Of a DNA stretch of 24,777 nucleotides, positions 13,503-22,720 are shown piece by piece. The notes below the pieces were generated by a model, which was not told the origin of the DNA, did not search any database, and saw nothing but the letters and a program-made list of their open reading frames with translations. Origin of the DNA: Omnitrophica WOR_2 bacterium GWA2_47_8 (GTDB lineage: Bacteria; Omnitrophota; Gorgyraeia; Zapsychrales; GWA2-47-8); contig MHFY01000020.1 of the NCBI GenBank assembly GCA_001805375.1, positions 41,207 through 65,983 on the forward strand, read 5' to 3'. Both the position numbers and the translations under genes were made by a program. The first letter of the stretch is position 1; the number at the start of each line of letters is the position of its first letter.

Positions 13503-13520
13503 TTGATCCAGCGAGATCAA
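13503..13520 (+). promoter_or_regulatory. Candidate PyrR-binding hairpin at the leader Shine-Dalgarno
   Basis: TTGATC (13503-13508), hexaloop CAGCGA (13509-13514), GATCAA (13515-13520). The known PyrR binding loop has the consensus ARUCCNGNGAGGYU: a stem closed by C-G with hexaloop CNGNGA. Here the hexaloop matches at every fixed base, and the stem bases that differ from consensus do so as compensated pairs (GAUC/GAUC). The stem ends one base before AAGGAG (13522-13527), the ribosome-binding site of the leader ORF. The gene for PyrR is the first gene of the operon. Confidence 0.65.
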
Positions 13521-13533
13521 TAAGGAGTAAAAA

Positions 13534-13815
13534 TTGAAACAAAGAATTTTGTTAGATTTTACACGTATAATAACTCGTTCCGAGTTCGGGACGAGTTTTT
13601 TATTGAATGCGCGGCTTATGGAACGAATCTTTAGTGTCCGCCTGGGGCGGATCCGCCTTGGGCGGAAACATAAGCCGCTGCAGGGAATAATCCCTATTTG
13701 CTTTTGTAAAAAAGCCAATAGGGATTTACTCTATAGATTGAACATAAATCGCTACACGAAAGAATCCCAGGCCACGCAGTGGCCGAGGGATTATCCTCCC
13801 AGGAGTTCCCCATGA
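13534..13815 (+). CDS. Putative pyr leader peptide ORF
   Basis: A 93-codon frame with TTG start, preceded by AAGGAG at a 6-nt distance. Its stop TGA (13813-13815) overlaps the pyrR ATG as ATGA. It starts 18 nt after the first arm of the PyrR-like hairpin ends in the transcript, and runs through the terminator at 13572-13603, the double-hairpin element at 13637-13666 and the alternating hairpins at 13689-13792. The predicted product (MKQRILLDFTRIITRSEF at the start) has no recognisable domain and is basic. The beginning is probably translated for regulation rather than for a stable protein; the later part may simply lack stops. The good ribosome-binding site and coupling to pyrR are the support. 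Whether translation reaches the end is unknown. Confidence 0.45.
   Translation: MKQRILLDFTRIITRSEFGTSFLLNARLMERIFSVRLGRIRLGRKHKPLQGIIPICFCKKANRDLLYRLNINRYTKESQATQWPRDYPPRSSP
13572..13603 (+). terminator. Attenuator terminator in the pyr leader
   Basis: An 11-bp stem: AACTCGTTCCG (13572-13582) with CGGGACGAGTT (13587-13597), loop AGTT, one G-T pair, followed by TTTTTT (to 13601). It begins only 38 nt after the leader start codon, so a ribosome translating the leader close behind RNA polymerase would prevent it from forming. Premature termination here would switch off pyrR-pyrB-pyrC. Confidence 0.88.
13637..13666. repeat. Tandem double-hairpin element TCCGCC-N3-GGCGGA x2
   Basis: TCCGCC-TGG-GGCGGA followed by TCCGCC-TTG-GGCGGA, 30 bp, same layout as 1910-1939. 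It lies inside the pyr leader, downstream of the attenuator. Confidence 0.85.
13689..13792 (+). promoter_or_regulatory. Alternating hairpins before pyrR
   Basis: Four segments: AATCCCTATT (13689-13698), AATAGGGATT (13717-13726), AATCCC (13763-13768) and GGGATT (13787-13792). They can pair as 1:2 plus 3:4, the second stem being extended by GGCCAC/GTGGCC. Alternatively 2 can pair with 3, or 1 with 4 (ATAATCCCT with AGGGATTAT, 9 bp). The last segment ends 6 nt before AGGAG (13799-13803) of pyrR, and TCCT-CCC-AGGA could mask that site. There is no T-run, so control of translation rather than termination is more likely. Confidence 0.5.
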
Positions 13816-14360
13816 CATCTCCCATCAAGATCCTCGACCATGAAGCCATCCAGCGGGCGCTGATGCGTATCGCCCATGAGATCGTTGAAAAGAATAAAGG
13901 CGTGGAAGGCCTCTGCTTAGTTGGTATCCGCACGCGGGGTGTTGTCCTGGCCGATCGTTTACAGCAGCTTATTAAGCAAATTGAAGGCATAGAAATTCCT
14001 CTCGGGATCTTAGACATTACCCTTTACCGGGATGATCTGACCTTGATCGATACCCAGCCTCAGGTCAGGGAGACGCTGATCACCTTTGATATCAGTGATA
14101 AAAAGATCGTGCTGGTTGACGATGTGCTTTTCACCGGCCGTACGATCCGGGCGGCGCTGGACGCGTTGATCGATTTCGGGAGGCCTTCCAGCATTCAGTT
14201 GGCGGTTTTGATCGATCGGGGCCACCGTGAACTGCCGATACGCGCCGATTACGTCGGGAAAAACATCCCCACCTCATTGGGTCAGAATGTAAAGGTGATC
14301 TTAAAGGAAAGCGATAAAAAAGGGGATGAAGTTATTATTGTGGATAAAAATAACCAATAA
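13812..14360 (+). CDS. pyrR: Bifunctional pyr operon regulator / uracil phosphoribosyltransferase PyrR
   Basis: 182 residues from ATG at 13812, which has AGGAG upstream; a GTG 11 codons earlier is possible but lacks a site and would lengthen the protein beyond the usual ~180. PRPP-binding motif VVLVDDVLFTGRTIRAALDAL at about 95-115, plus the conserved N-terminal IRTRGVVLADRL and DITLYRDDL and the late VDYVGKNIPTS-like block (ADYVGKNIPTSLGQNV). PyrR senses UMP/UTP against PRPP and binds a hairpin in pyr mRNA; many also have uracil phosphoribosyltransferase activity. It heads the operon with pyrB and pyrC and follows a leader with a matching hairpin at 13503-13520. Its start overlaps the leader ORF stop. 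Confidence 0.95.
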   Translation: MTSPIKILDHEAIQRALMRIAHEIVEKNKGVEGLCLVGIRTRGVVLADRLQQLIKQIEGIEIPLGILDITLYRDDLTLIDTQPQVRETLITFDISDKKIVLVDDVLFTGRTIRAALDALIDFGRPSSIQLAVLIDRGHRELPIRADYVGKNIPTSLGQNVKVILKESDKKGDEVIIVDKNNQ

Positions 14361-14480
14361 CCAAGAGACAAGATACAAACAATTTGCAATGTTCAAGGTC
14401 CAAAATAATGTTGGTGAATTCGGGATTTGTAATTTAGTTATTGTTTGGTCATTGTTTCTTGTATCTTGGTGATTTTGAAT
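14361..14480. repeat. Intergenic word-repeat hairpin (copy 3, ATAACCAAG / GATACAA words)
   Basis: The pyrR-pyrB gap contains AATAACCAAGAGACAAGATACAAACAA-type words on the left and their complements (TTATTGTTTGGTCATTG, TTTCTTGTATCTTGG) on the right, around a 50-nt centre. The same vocabulary recurs in the next gap (15432-15540). Confidence 0.65.
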
Positions 14481-14483
14481 ATT

Positions 14484-15431
14484 ATGACTGAGTGGATAAA
14501 ACACAATCTGATCGACCTTGAACAGTGCTCTAAAGAAGAGATAGAGCTTATTTTAGAGACCGCCAAATCTTTCAAAGAAGTTTCCGCCCGCGATGTTAAA
14601 AAAGTGCCTGCTTTGCGCGGCAAGACCGTTGTGCTTTTGTTCTTCGAGCCATCCACCCGTACTCGTATTTCTTTTGAATTGGCCGCCAAACGGCTTTCCG
14701 CCGATACGATCAATATTTCATCCGGCGCAAGTTCCCTTTCCAAAGGCGAATCGGTTTTAGACACCGCCAAAAATATTGAAGCGATGAACGTGGACCTGGT
14801 CGTGGTTCGCCATCAATCCTCGGGCGTGCCGGAGATGCTCGCTGCTGGCTTAAAGGCTGCGGTCATCAACGCCGGCGACGGGTGCCATGCCCATCCGACG
14901 CAAGCCTTGCTGGATCTATTCACGATAAAAGAAAAGTTTGGAAAGATCGAAGGACTAAAGATCGGGATCATCGGCGATATCCTGCACTCGCGGGTGGCGC
15001 GTTCCAACATTTGGGGCCTGACGAAATTGGGCGCCAAGGTGACGGTTTGCGGGCCGGCGACCCTCATGCCGGTTGATATTGAAAAGATGGGTGTAGATAT
15101 CTGTTTCGATGCCAACAAGGTGATCAAAGAGAGCGATGTCCTGATCGTTCTAAGGATCCAATTGGAACGCCAGCACGATAAATTTTTACCCTCTATCCGG
15201 GAATACGCCAAACTGTTCGGTATCAACCGCGCGAAGCTGGAGGGATGCAAAGAACATCTTTTGATCATGCATCCCGGCCCCACGAATCGCGGCGTAGAAT
15301 TATCCGCTGATGTGGCCGACGGAAAATATTCGGTTATTTTGGACCAGGTCACCAATGGCGTGGCGATCCGGATGGCGGTATTGTATTTATTGCTGGGGAC
15401 TAAAGAAAAGAATGAAGATAATAAAAAATAA
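14484..15431 (+). CDS. pyrB: Aspartate carbamoyltransferase catalytic subunit
   Basis: 315 residues from ATG at 14484 (MTEWIKHNLIDL); the longer upstream frame runs through the repeat and is rejected. It joins carbamoyl phosphate and aspartate, the committed step of pyrimidine synthesis. The carbamoyl-phosphate loop FFEPSTRTRISFE is at about 53-65, followed by SSLSKGESVLDT (the 80s-loop Ser and Lys), VVRHQSSGVPE, HAHPTQALLDLFTI, and LLIMHPGPTNRGVEL near the C-terminus. No regulatory pyrI is in the window, so a PyrR-regulated homotrimer of the Bacillus type is likely. It may be stabilised by association with PyrC, which follows, but that is inference. Confidence 0.97.
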   Translation: MTEWIKHNLIDLEQCSKEEIELILETAKSFKEVSARDVKKVPALRGKTVVLLFFEPSTRTRISFELAAKRLSADTINISSGASSLSKGESVLDTAKNIEAMNVDLVVVRHQSSGVPEMLAAGLKAAVINAGDGCHAHPTQALLDLFTIKEKFGKIEGLKIGIIGDILHSRVARSNIWGLTKLGAKVTVCGPATLMPVDIEKMGVDICFDANKVIKESDVLIVLRIQLERQHDKFLPSIREYAKLFGINRAKLEGCKEHLLIMHPGPTNRGVELSADVADGKYSVILDQVTNGVAIRMAVLYLLLGTKEKNEDNKK

Positions 15432-15540
15432 AGATACAAGAAACAATAACCAAATAAATAAAAATGACCAATAGCCAAACTTTTGGTTTCAGAATTGAAG
15501 TTTGGATTTTATTTGTATCTTGTTCCTTGGTTATTGGTGA
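15432..15540. repeat. Intergenic word-repeat hairpin (copy 4)
   Basis: Left words GATACAAGAAACAATAACCAA and TGACCAATAGCC, right words TTTGTATCTTGTTCCTTGG and TTATTGGTGATTGG, complementary but with shifted register. It fills the pyrB-pyrC gap; the pyrC ribosome-binding site (GGAG) lies in its last repeat word. Confidence 0.65.
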
Positions 15541-15552
15541 TTGGAGTCATTC

Positions 15553-16833
15553 ATGTCTTTGCTGATCAAAAATGCGACGATCGTTAATGCGGATAAGATG
15601 GAAAAGAAACCGCAGGATATCCTTTTAGAACACGGAACGATCGCTAAGATCGCAGCGTCCATCGATCCTAAGAACGTCAAAACGATCGACGCCAAAGGAA
15701 AATTGGTTTTTCCGGGATTGATCGATATCCATGTGCACCTGCGTGAACCGGGACGGGAAGATAAGGAAACCATTGAGACAGGGTCCAGGGCAGCGGCAAA
15801 AGGCGGATTTACGAGCATTATGTGTATGCCTAACACGAATCCGGTTATTGATAACGCAATGATCGCTGAGGCGGTGATCAAAGAGGCTAAGCGAGTCGGG
15901 TTAGTGAATGTGTTCCCGGTGGGTGCTATCACCAGAGGACAGAAAGGCGAAGAATTAACCGACATGATGGAATTAAGAAAGGCCGGTTGTTTCGCGCTTT
16001 CGGACGACGGCCGCGTCGTCGGGAATACGCGTGTGATGAAGCTGGCCATGGAATATTCGAAAATGGTGGGCGCTCTTTTGATCGAGCATTGCCAGGATCC
16101 TTTCTTGTGCGGGTGTGGTGTAATGAACGAGGGATTTAATTCAACATTATTGGGATTGAAAGGTGATCCGGGGGTTTCCGAAACGATCATTGTGGCCAGA
16201 GACATTGAGTTGGCGCATTATTTAAAGGCAAGGATCCATTTAGCGCACATGAGTTTGAAGCGTTCGTGTGAATTGATCCGCTGGGCGAAATCGCAGGGGA
16301 TCCAGGTGACGGCAGAGGCTTGCCCGCATCATTTCACGCTTTCCGATGATGCCGTTAAAGGTTATAATCCGGATACAAAGGTCAATCCACCGCTGAGGAC
16401 AAAGGAAGATGTCGCGGCCATTAAAGAAGCTTTGAAAGACGGCACGATCGATTGCATTGTGACGGACCACGCGCCGCATACACCGGAAGATAAAGAAGTG
16501 GGGTATGATCTGGCACCTTTTGGTATGATAGGATTAGAAACATCGGTCGGTTTGACGATCACGGAATTGGTCCACGCTAAGATCCTTTCCTGGGCGCAGA
16601 TGGCGGAGAAAATGTCCGCTAATCCCGCCAGGATCGTTGGCCTAAAAAATAAAGGGGAGATAAAAGAAGGTTTTGATGCCGATATTACGATCATTGATCC
16701 TGAAAGAGAATGGACTGTCAAAAAAGAGGAATTTGTTTCCCGGTCGCAGAACTCACCCTTTGTGGGGCGGACATTGACTGGCCAGGTCGTAACGACGATT
16801 TGCGCAGGGAAGGTGACGTATGGGATTGAATGA
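15553..16833 (+). CDS. pyrC: Dihydroorotase (class I)
   Basis: 426 residues from ATG at 15553 (MSLLIKNATIVNADK), with GGAG 7 nt before it. Zinc-binding and catalytic motifs of class I dihydroorotases: DIHVHLREPGREDKET at about 59-74, GGFTSIMCMPNTNPVIDN, ALSDDGRVV, IEHCQD, IHLAHMS, TAEACPHHFTLSDD and IVTDHAPHTPEDK. It cyclises carbamoyl aspartate to dihydroorotate, directly after the PyrB reaction, so the gene order follows the pathway. Its length and the HxH-R / SDDG pattern fit the Aquifex-type enzyme that often works together with PyrB. It is the last clear gene of the pyrR-pyrB-pyrC unit; a hairpin-rich gap and a tRNA gene follow. Confidence 0.96.
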   Translation: MSLLIKNATIVNADKMEKKPQDILLEHGTIAKIAASIDPKNVKTIDAKGKLVFPGLIDIHVHLREPGREDKETIETGSRAAAKGGFTSIMCMPNTNPVIDNAMIAEAVIKEAKRVGLVNVFPVGAITRGQKGEELTDMMELRKAGCFALSDDGRVVGNTRVMKLAMEYSKMVGALLIEHCQDPFLCGCGVMNEGFNSTLLGLKGDPGVSETIIVARDIELAHYLKARIHLAHMSLKRSCELIRWAKSQGIQVTAEACPHHFTLSDDAVKGYNPDTKVNPPLRTKEDVAAIKEALKDGTIDCIVTDHAPHTPEDKEVGYDLAPFGMIGLETSVGLTITELVHAKILSWAQMAEKMSANPARIVGLKNKGEIKEGFDADITIIDPEREWTVKKEEFVSRSQNSPFVGRTLTGQVVTTICAGKVTYGIE

Positions 16834-16930
16834 AAGAAGCGAGAAGCAGGAAGTAAGAAGTCAGAAAAAAGGATTTTAAAGAACATGTTGTTGTTTCCAG
16901 CCTCTAATTTCTGATTTCTGACCTCTAGTT
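16834..16930. repeat. Intergenic word-repeat hairpin (copy 5, GAAGTCAGA words)
   Basis: Left words GAAGCGAGAAGCAGGAAG and TAAGAAGTCAGA; right words TTTCTGATTTCTGACCTC. About 35 nt separate the arms. It uses the same vocabulary as the copies at 3788, 21952 and 23500. Confidence 0.65.
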
Positions 16931-16937
16931 TTTTAAA

Positions 16938-16973
16938 GCGCCTGTCCCACATAAAGCGCGTGGGACTAGGCGC
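16938..16973 (+). other. tRNA-acceptor-like hairpin just upstream of tRNA-Arg
   Basis: GCGCCT plus GTCCCAC (16938-16950) pairs with GTGGGAC, one unpaired T, and AGGCGC (16960-16973). Its 5' end GCGCCTGT and its 3' end AGGCGCA equal the ends of the tRNA that starts 29 bp downstream. AGGCGCAAGTT (16968-16978) can also pair with AACTTGCGCCT (16998-17008), which includes the first six bases of the tRNA. Confidence 0.6.
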
Positions 16974-17002
16974 AAGTTCTTCTAAAAAATTTATGGTAAC
17001 TT

Positions 17003-17074
17003 GCGCCTGTAGCCCAACGGATAGGGCAACAGCCTCCGGAGCTGTGTGTGCAGGTTCGATTCCCGCCAGGCGCA
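17003..17074 (+). tRNA. tRNA-Arg (anticodon CCG)
   Basis: Cloverleaf: acceptor GCGCCTG/CAGGCGC, D arm GCCC...GGGC, anticodon stem ACAGC/GCTGT with loop CTCCGGA (anticodon CCG, reads CGG), 4-nt variable loop, T arm GCAGG-TTCGATT-CCCGC. One A-C mismatch in the T stem is unusual. The discriminator base is A and CCA is not encoded. Confidence 0.93.
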
Positions 17075-17083
17075 TTGAAAAAA

Positions 17084-17192
17084 GAAATAAGTATTAAGTG
17101 GTAAGTGATAAGAAGAAGACAAAAATATGGGATTTTATAGGTTTTTAGTTTTTCTTATTACTTATAACTTAAAACTTAAAACTTACCACTCT
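17084..17192. repeat. Intergenic word-repeat hairpin (copy 6, AAGTGGTAAGT words)
   Basis: Left words AAGTATTAAGTGGTAAGTG and ATAAGAAGAAG; right words CTTATTACTTATAACTT and AAAACTTAAAACTTACCACT. An AT-rich centre of about 45 nt separates them. The remainder of the gap up to 17336 is AT-rich with the DnaA-box pair at 17212 and a hairpin GAGTAGAA...TTCTACTC. Confidence 0.6.
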
Positions 17193-17211
17193 ATATGGTA
17201 GTTATCCACAG

Positions 17212-17233
17212 CTTTTATACAATATGTTGATAA
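17212..17233. promoter_or_regulatory. Inverted pair of DnaA-box-like sequences
   Basis: TTATCCACA (17212-17220, + strand, perfect consensus) and TGTTGATAA (17225-17233, the - strand reads TTATCAACA, one mismatch). They are 4 bp apart in an AT-rich gap. Two boxes do not make an origin; they may be chance or a DnaA titration or regulatory site. Confidence 0.35.
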
Positions 17234-17336
17234 CTAAAAGTGGAGTAGAAATACCATAAAATAGCTGAAATAAGCTATTAAGTGGAATATATGTACCAGT
17301 TCTACTCATTAATAAAAGTAAAAGTGTAATAAATTT

Positions 17337-17825
17337 ATGATTCAGCGGATTATAATTTCAGTCATTGGCGGCCACGATATATCTAAAAAGGAATGTGCCT
17401 TAGCCCAAAAGGTTGGAGCTTTGGTGGCGCAGGCAGGTGCGGTTCTTATGTGCGGAGGGCTCCAAGGCGTTATGCGCGAGGCTTCAAAAGGAGCTAGAAG
17501 AAAAGGCGGGTTAACCATTGGGCTGTTGCCCGGCAAAGAAAAATCAGATGCCAATCCTTATATTGATATTGCCTTGCCGACTTCCATCGGGTTTGCCAGA
17601 AATGCCATTGTGGCCTGCAGCGCCGATATTATTATCGCATTGCCCGGAAGCCACGGGACGAATTCAGAGATTTGTTACGGTTTAGTTTTTAACCGGCCAG
17701 TTATCGATCTTGGAAATTGGAACCTTCCGGGGATGATCAAGGCGCATAATATCAAAGAAACGCAGAAGATCATAAAAGATCTCATTAAAAAAATTCGAGA
17801 AAACCGTTTGAAATATGACGCGTAA
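17337..17825 (+). CDS. LOG/TIGR00725-like Rossmann-fold protein
   Basis: 162 residues. N-terminal SVIGG (9-13) and MCGGLQGVMREASKGARRKGG-type loop (about 41-58) fit the nucleotide-binding Rossmann fold of the TIGR00725 family, which is related to LOG and DprA proteins. The second motif PGSHGTNSEI (about 111-120) stands where LOG enzymes have PGGxGTxxE. LOG proteins cleave cytokinin ribotides or nucleotide 5'-phosphates; for TIGR00725 members no substrate is established, so function is left open. No clear Shine-Dalgarno sequence. Its 3' end overlaps the next gene by 11 bp, suggesting translational coupling with the GT-C/TPR pair. Confidence 0.85.
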   Translation: MIQRIIISVIGGHDISKKECALAQKVGALVAQAGAVLMCGGLQGVMREASKGARRKGGLTIGLLPGKEKSDANPYIDIALPTSIGFARNAIVACSADIIIALPGSHGTNSEICYGLVFNRPVIDLGNWNLPGMIKAHNIKETQKIIKDLIKKIRENRLKYDA

Positions 17826-19519
17826 AAGGAACCAGGCATGGATTTTTTTTCTAACTATCATTGTTTTAGGCCTGGCCATTTATTCCAATGCCCTGCAAGG
17901 CGAATTTGTCTCGGATGATCATGTCTATATCGTTGATAATCCCAGTGTCCGCAATATTTTTGATCTCCAGGGCCTCTGGCATTCTTTCAATTCCCGCTTT
18001 TTGACCGGCCTGACCTTTGCCCTGAATTTTTCTGCTGGCGGTTTAAACGTTTTCGGGTATCACTTCTTTAATATTGTCATACATCTCATCAATTCGATCC
18101 TGGTTTATCAATTTACCTTATTAATATTAAAAGCTTTAGAGGGCAAAACCGACGCCTATAAAAAATATAAAGACGCGCTTCCCGTCTTTGCCGCTCTTAT
18201 ATTTTTGACCCACCCGGTACAAACACAGGGCGTTTCTTTCATCTCACAGCGCCTGGCATCGATGGGGACGATGTTCTATTTATTAAGCCTCATTTTTTAT
18301 ATCAGGGGCAGGCTTGATGAAAAAAATGATCTCATCCATTTGGCCCTTCTTAGCATGCTTTTCGGTGTTTTTACGAAAGAAATGATCGTTACTGTTCCCT
18401 TAATGCTTTTCGTCATAGAACTCTATTGTTTCAGTTCTTGGAAAGAGATCAAAATAACTCAATGGCGCACCGTAAGGCCTTTTGTTTTAGCGTCGTGCAT
18501 GCTGCCCTTGATCATTTTGCAGCAAAAAGCCGTATCTTATCCTGATTTTACTGGACAGATAAAAGCAGGCGGTTTCTCTTGGAATTATTTTCTGACGGAA
18601 ATAAACGTTCTGCGGACCTACGCAAGGATGTTGTTTCTTCCGGTTAATTTAAGCCACGAATATGATTATCCTATCGTAGGGAGCCTTTTGGATGTGGATC
18701 TTATCCTGTCGCTGGCGTTATTGATCGGTTTACTGATTTTAGCTGTCAAAACTTTTAGATCGAAACCCCTGATAAGTTTTTGTATCGTTTGGTTTTTTGT
18801 GACGACCTCAGTGGAAATTATCAACGTAAGCCTGGTCCATAGAAACGTGATATATGACCATTGGCTTTATTTGCCGATGGTGGGGTTCTCTATATTCCTC
18901 GGGCTTTTCATTCATTTAATAGCAAAAGATAAAATGGGAATAAGGGGATTATTTGCCGTCATTATTGTGATCTTTTGCCTGGCAACGTATCAAAGAAATA
19001 AGGTTTGGCAGAATGAAATCGGTTTTTGGCAGGATGTTCTGAAAAAAGCTCCCAATAAAGCGGCCGCTCACCTAGGGATGGCCAATGCTTACAAAAGACA
19101 GAATAATTTAGAAAAGGCGATCGAACAGTATCAGCAGGTGGTCCGTTCGGACCCTGGTTCAGTCAAGGCTTACAGCAACATGGGCGTGGCCTATTATCAG
19201 ACGGGGAACGTTAAACGGGCTATGCGGAATTTAAAAGAGGCGCTTAATTTGGAGCCTGACAATCCGGCCGTCCATAATAATTTAGGTTACATTTATTATC
19301 TGGAGAAAGATTACGGCCGGGCGATCCTCCATTATTTTAAGGCCTTGAACCTTCGCGGAGATTACGCCAATGCCTATTTTTACCTGGGGCAATGTTATTT
19401 GGAAATGAAAAATTTTTCCACCGCGAGGAACTGTTTGAACAGGGCCATGCAACTGTATGAGAAAAGATATGAAAAGGGAAAAGTCCAGGAGATAAAGACA
19501 ATATTGGATGCAATAGCCA

Positions 19520-19530
<11 letters not shown>
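17815..19530 (+). CDS. GT-C-type membrane glycosyltransferase-like protein with TPR repeats, copy 1
   Basis: 571 residues. A first membrane segment (about 9-27) is followed by the luminal motif GEFVSDDHVYI (29-39), whose Asp pair is the usual catalytic or metal site in the first loop of GT-C enzymes. Ten or so further membrane segments run to about 395, with conserved THPVQTQGVSFISQRLAS, TKEMIVTVPLMLF, EINVLRTYARMLFLP, HEYDYP and YDHWLYLPMVGF. The C-terminal part (about 405-560) holds four TPR repeats (e.g. AAAHLGMANAYKRQNNLEKA, VKAYSNMGVAYYQTGNVKRA). This is the layout of TMTC-like proteins, which in animals transfer O-mannose; the bacterial substrate is unknown. It may decorate exported proteins such as the Ser/Thr/Asn-rich ones in this window, which is speculation. 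The gene overlaps both neighbours by 11 bp. Confidence 0.85.
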
Positions 19531-21948
<2,418 letters not shown>

Positions 21949-21951
21949 CAG

Positions 21952-22015
21952 AAGCCAGAAGCAAGAGGCACGAAGTCAGATAAAGGCATTTTCTGACTTC
22001 TGACCACTGACATCC
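21952..22015. repeat. Intergenic word-repeat hairpin (copy 7, GAAGCCAGA words)
   Basis: Left words AGAAGCCAGAAGCAAGAGG and CGAAGTCAGA; right words TCTGACTTCTGACCACTG. The arms meet around TAAAGGCATTT. It fills the mutM-22036 gap. Confidence 0.65.
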
Positions 22016-22035
22016 TGCTGCGTATTGAGTAAATT

Positions 22036-22713
22036 ATGAAAGATAGAATTAAAATTGACACGACTATCTTAGTCGCCATGATCGGCTTCACGGTCGTTCT
22101 TTATAAATTTCCCGACCTTTATCCTCGGGACAGGTCCTTTGACAATATGATGGATTTTTTCGGAGCGCTGTGCCTCTTAAAGGGTGTCTTTATCCGCATG
22201 ATCGCCCGGGGATATAAAAAAGCGAATTCCAGCAAAGGCAAGGCCTTAGTCTGCAACGGTATTTATACGCTTACGCGAAATCCCATGTATCTAGGAAGTT
22301 TTTATATCGGCAGCGGCTTTGTTCTGATCCTTTGGCCGTGGTGGGCGATCTTTATTTTCGCCCTTCTTTTCTATCTGCGCTTCCGTATTCAGGTAGCGAA
22401 GGAAGAAAAATTCCTGACGGAAATGTTCGGGCAAGAATATAAAACGTATTGCCAGAAGGTCCCGCGTGTTTTTCCATCGCTTGCCGTTCTCAGCCAAACT
22501 AAGACCAAAGATATTTTTAATATGCAGGAAGCTTTAAGCACGAAAGAAAAATACGGCCTGATCGGGTGGCCGCTGTTGGCCGTCCTTTTTGAGACCGCGC
22601 AGGAAAATATCCTTTATTACGGGAGTGATATTGTATTGACGGTTAAGACCTTTCTTGCGGCCTTTGCCTTTTTTGCTGTAGCGACGTGGATCAAATTGAA
22701 AATACGCGAATAA
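22036..22713 (+). CDS. Isoprenylcysteine carboxyl methyltransferase (ICMT/PEMT)-like integral membrane methyltransferase
   Basis: 225 residues. The methyl-donor-binding core is the stretch GIYTLTRNPMYLGSFYIGSG at about 75-94, then two membrane helices, and KEEKFLTEMFGQEYKTYCQKV at about 119-139. This RNPMYLG...EExxLxxxFGxEYxxYxxxVPR pattern is the signature of the ICMT/phospholipid methyltransferase superfamily. Membrane segments: about 10-26, 42-56, 86-115 and two near the C-terminus (about 170-220), the last two being an extension beyond the usual domain. The substrate cannot be told; lipids or small hydrophobic molecules are usual in bacteria. It lies 7 bp before pyrK and is probably cotranscribed, with no evident link to pyrimidine synthesis. 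Confidence 0.85.
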   Translation: MKDRIKIDTTILVAMIGFTVVLYKFPDLYPRDRSFDNMMDFFGALCLLKGVFIRMIARGYKKANSSKGKALVCNGIYTLTRNPMYLGSFYIGSGFVLILWPWWAIFIFALLFYLRFRIQVAKEEKFLTEMFGQEYKTYCQKVPRVFPSLAVLSQTKTKDIFNMQEALSTKEKYGLIGWPLLAVLFETAQENILYYGSDIVLTVKTFLAAFAFFAVATWIKLKIRE

Positions 22714-22720
22714 TACGATC

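Noticed and set aside
13779..13811. GTG start for pyrR 11 codons upstream
   Set aside because: It lies inside the 3:4 hairpin, has no Shine-Dalgarno sequence, and the ATG at 13812 has AGGAG and gives the usual PyrR length.
14813..16205. Long - strand frames opposite pyrB and pyrC
   Set aside because: The + strand frames contain full catalytic motifs of PyrB and PyrC; the opposite frames have no motifs and no start signals.
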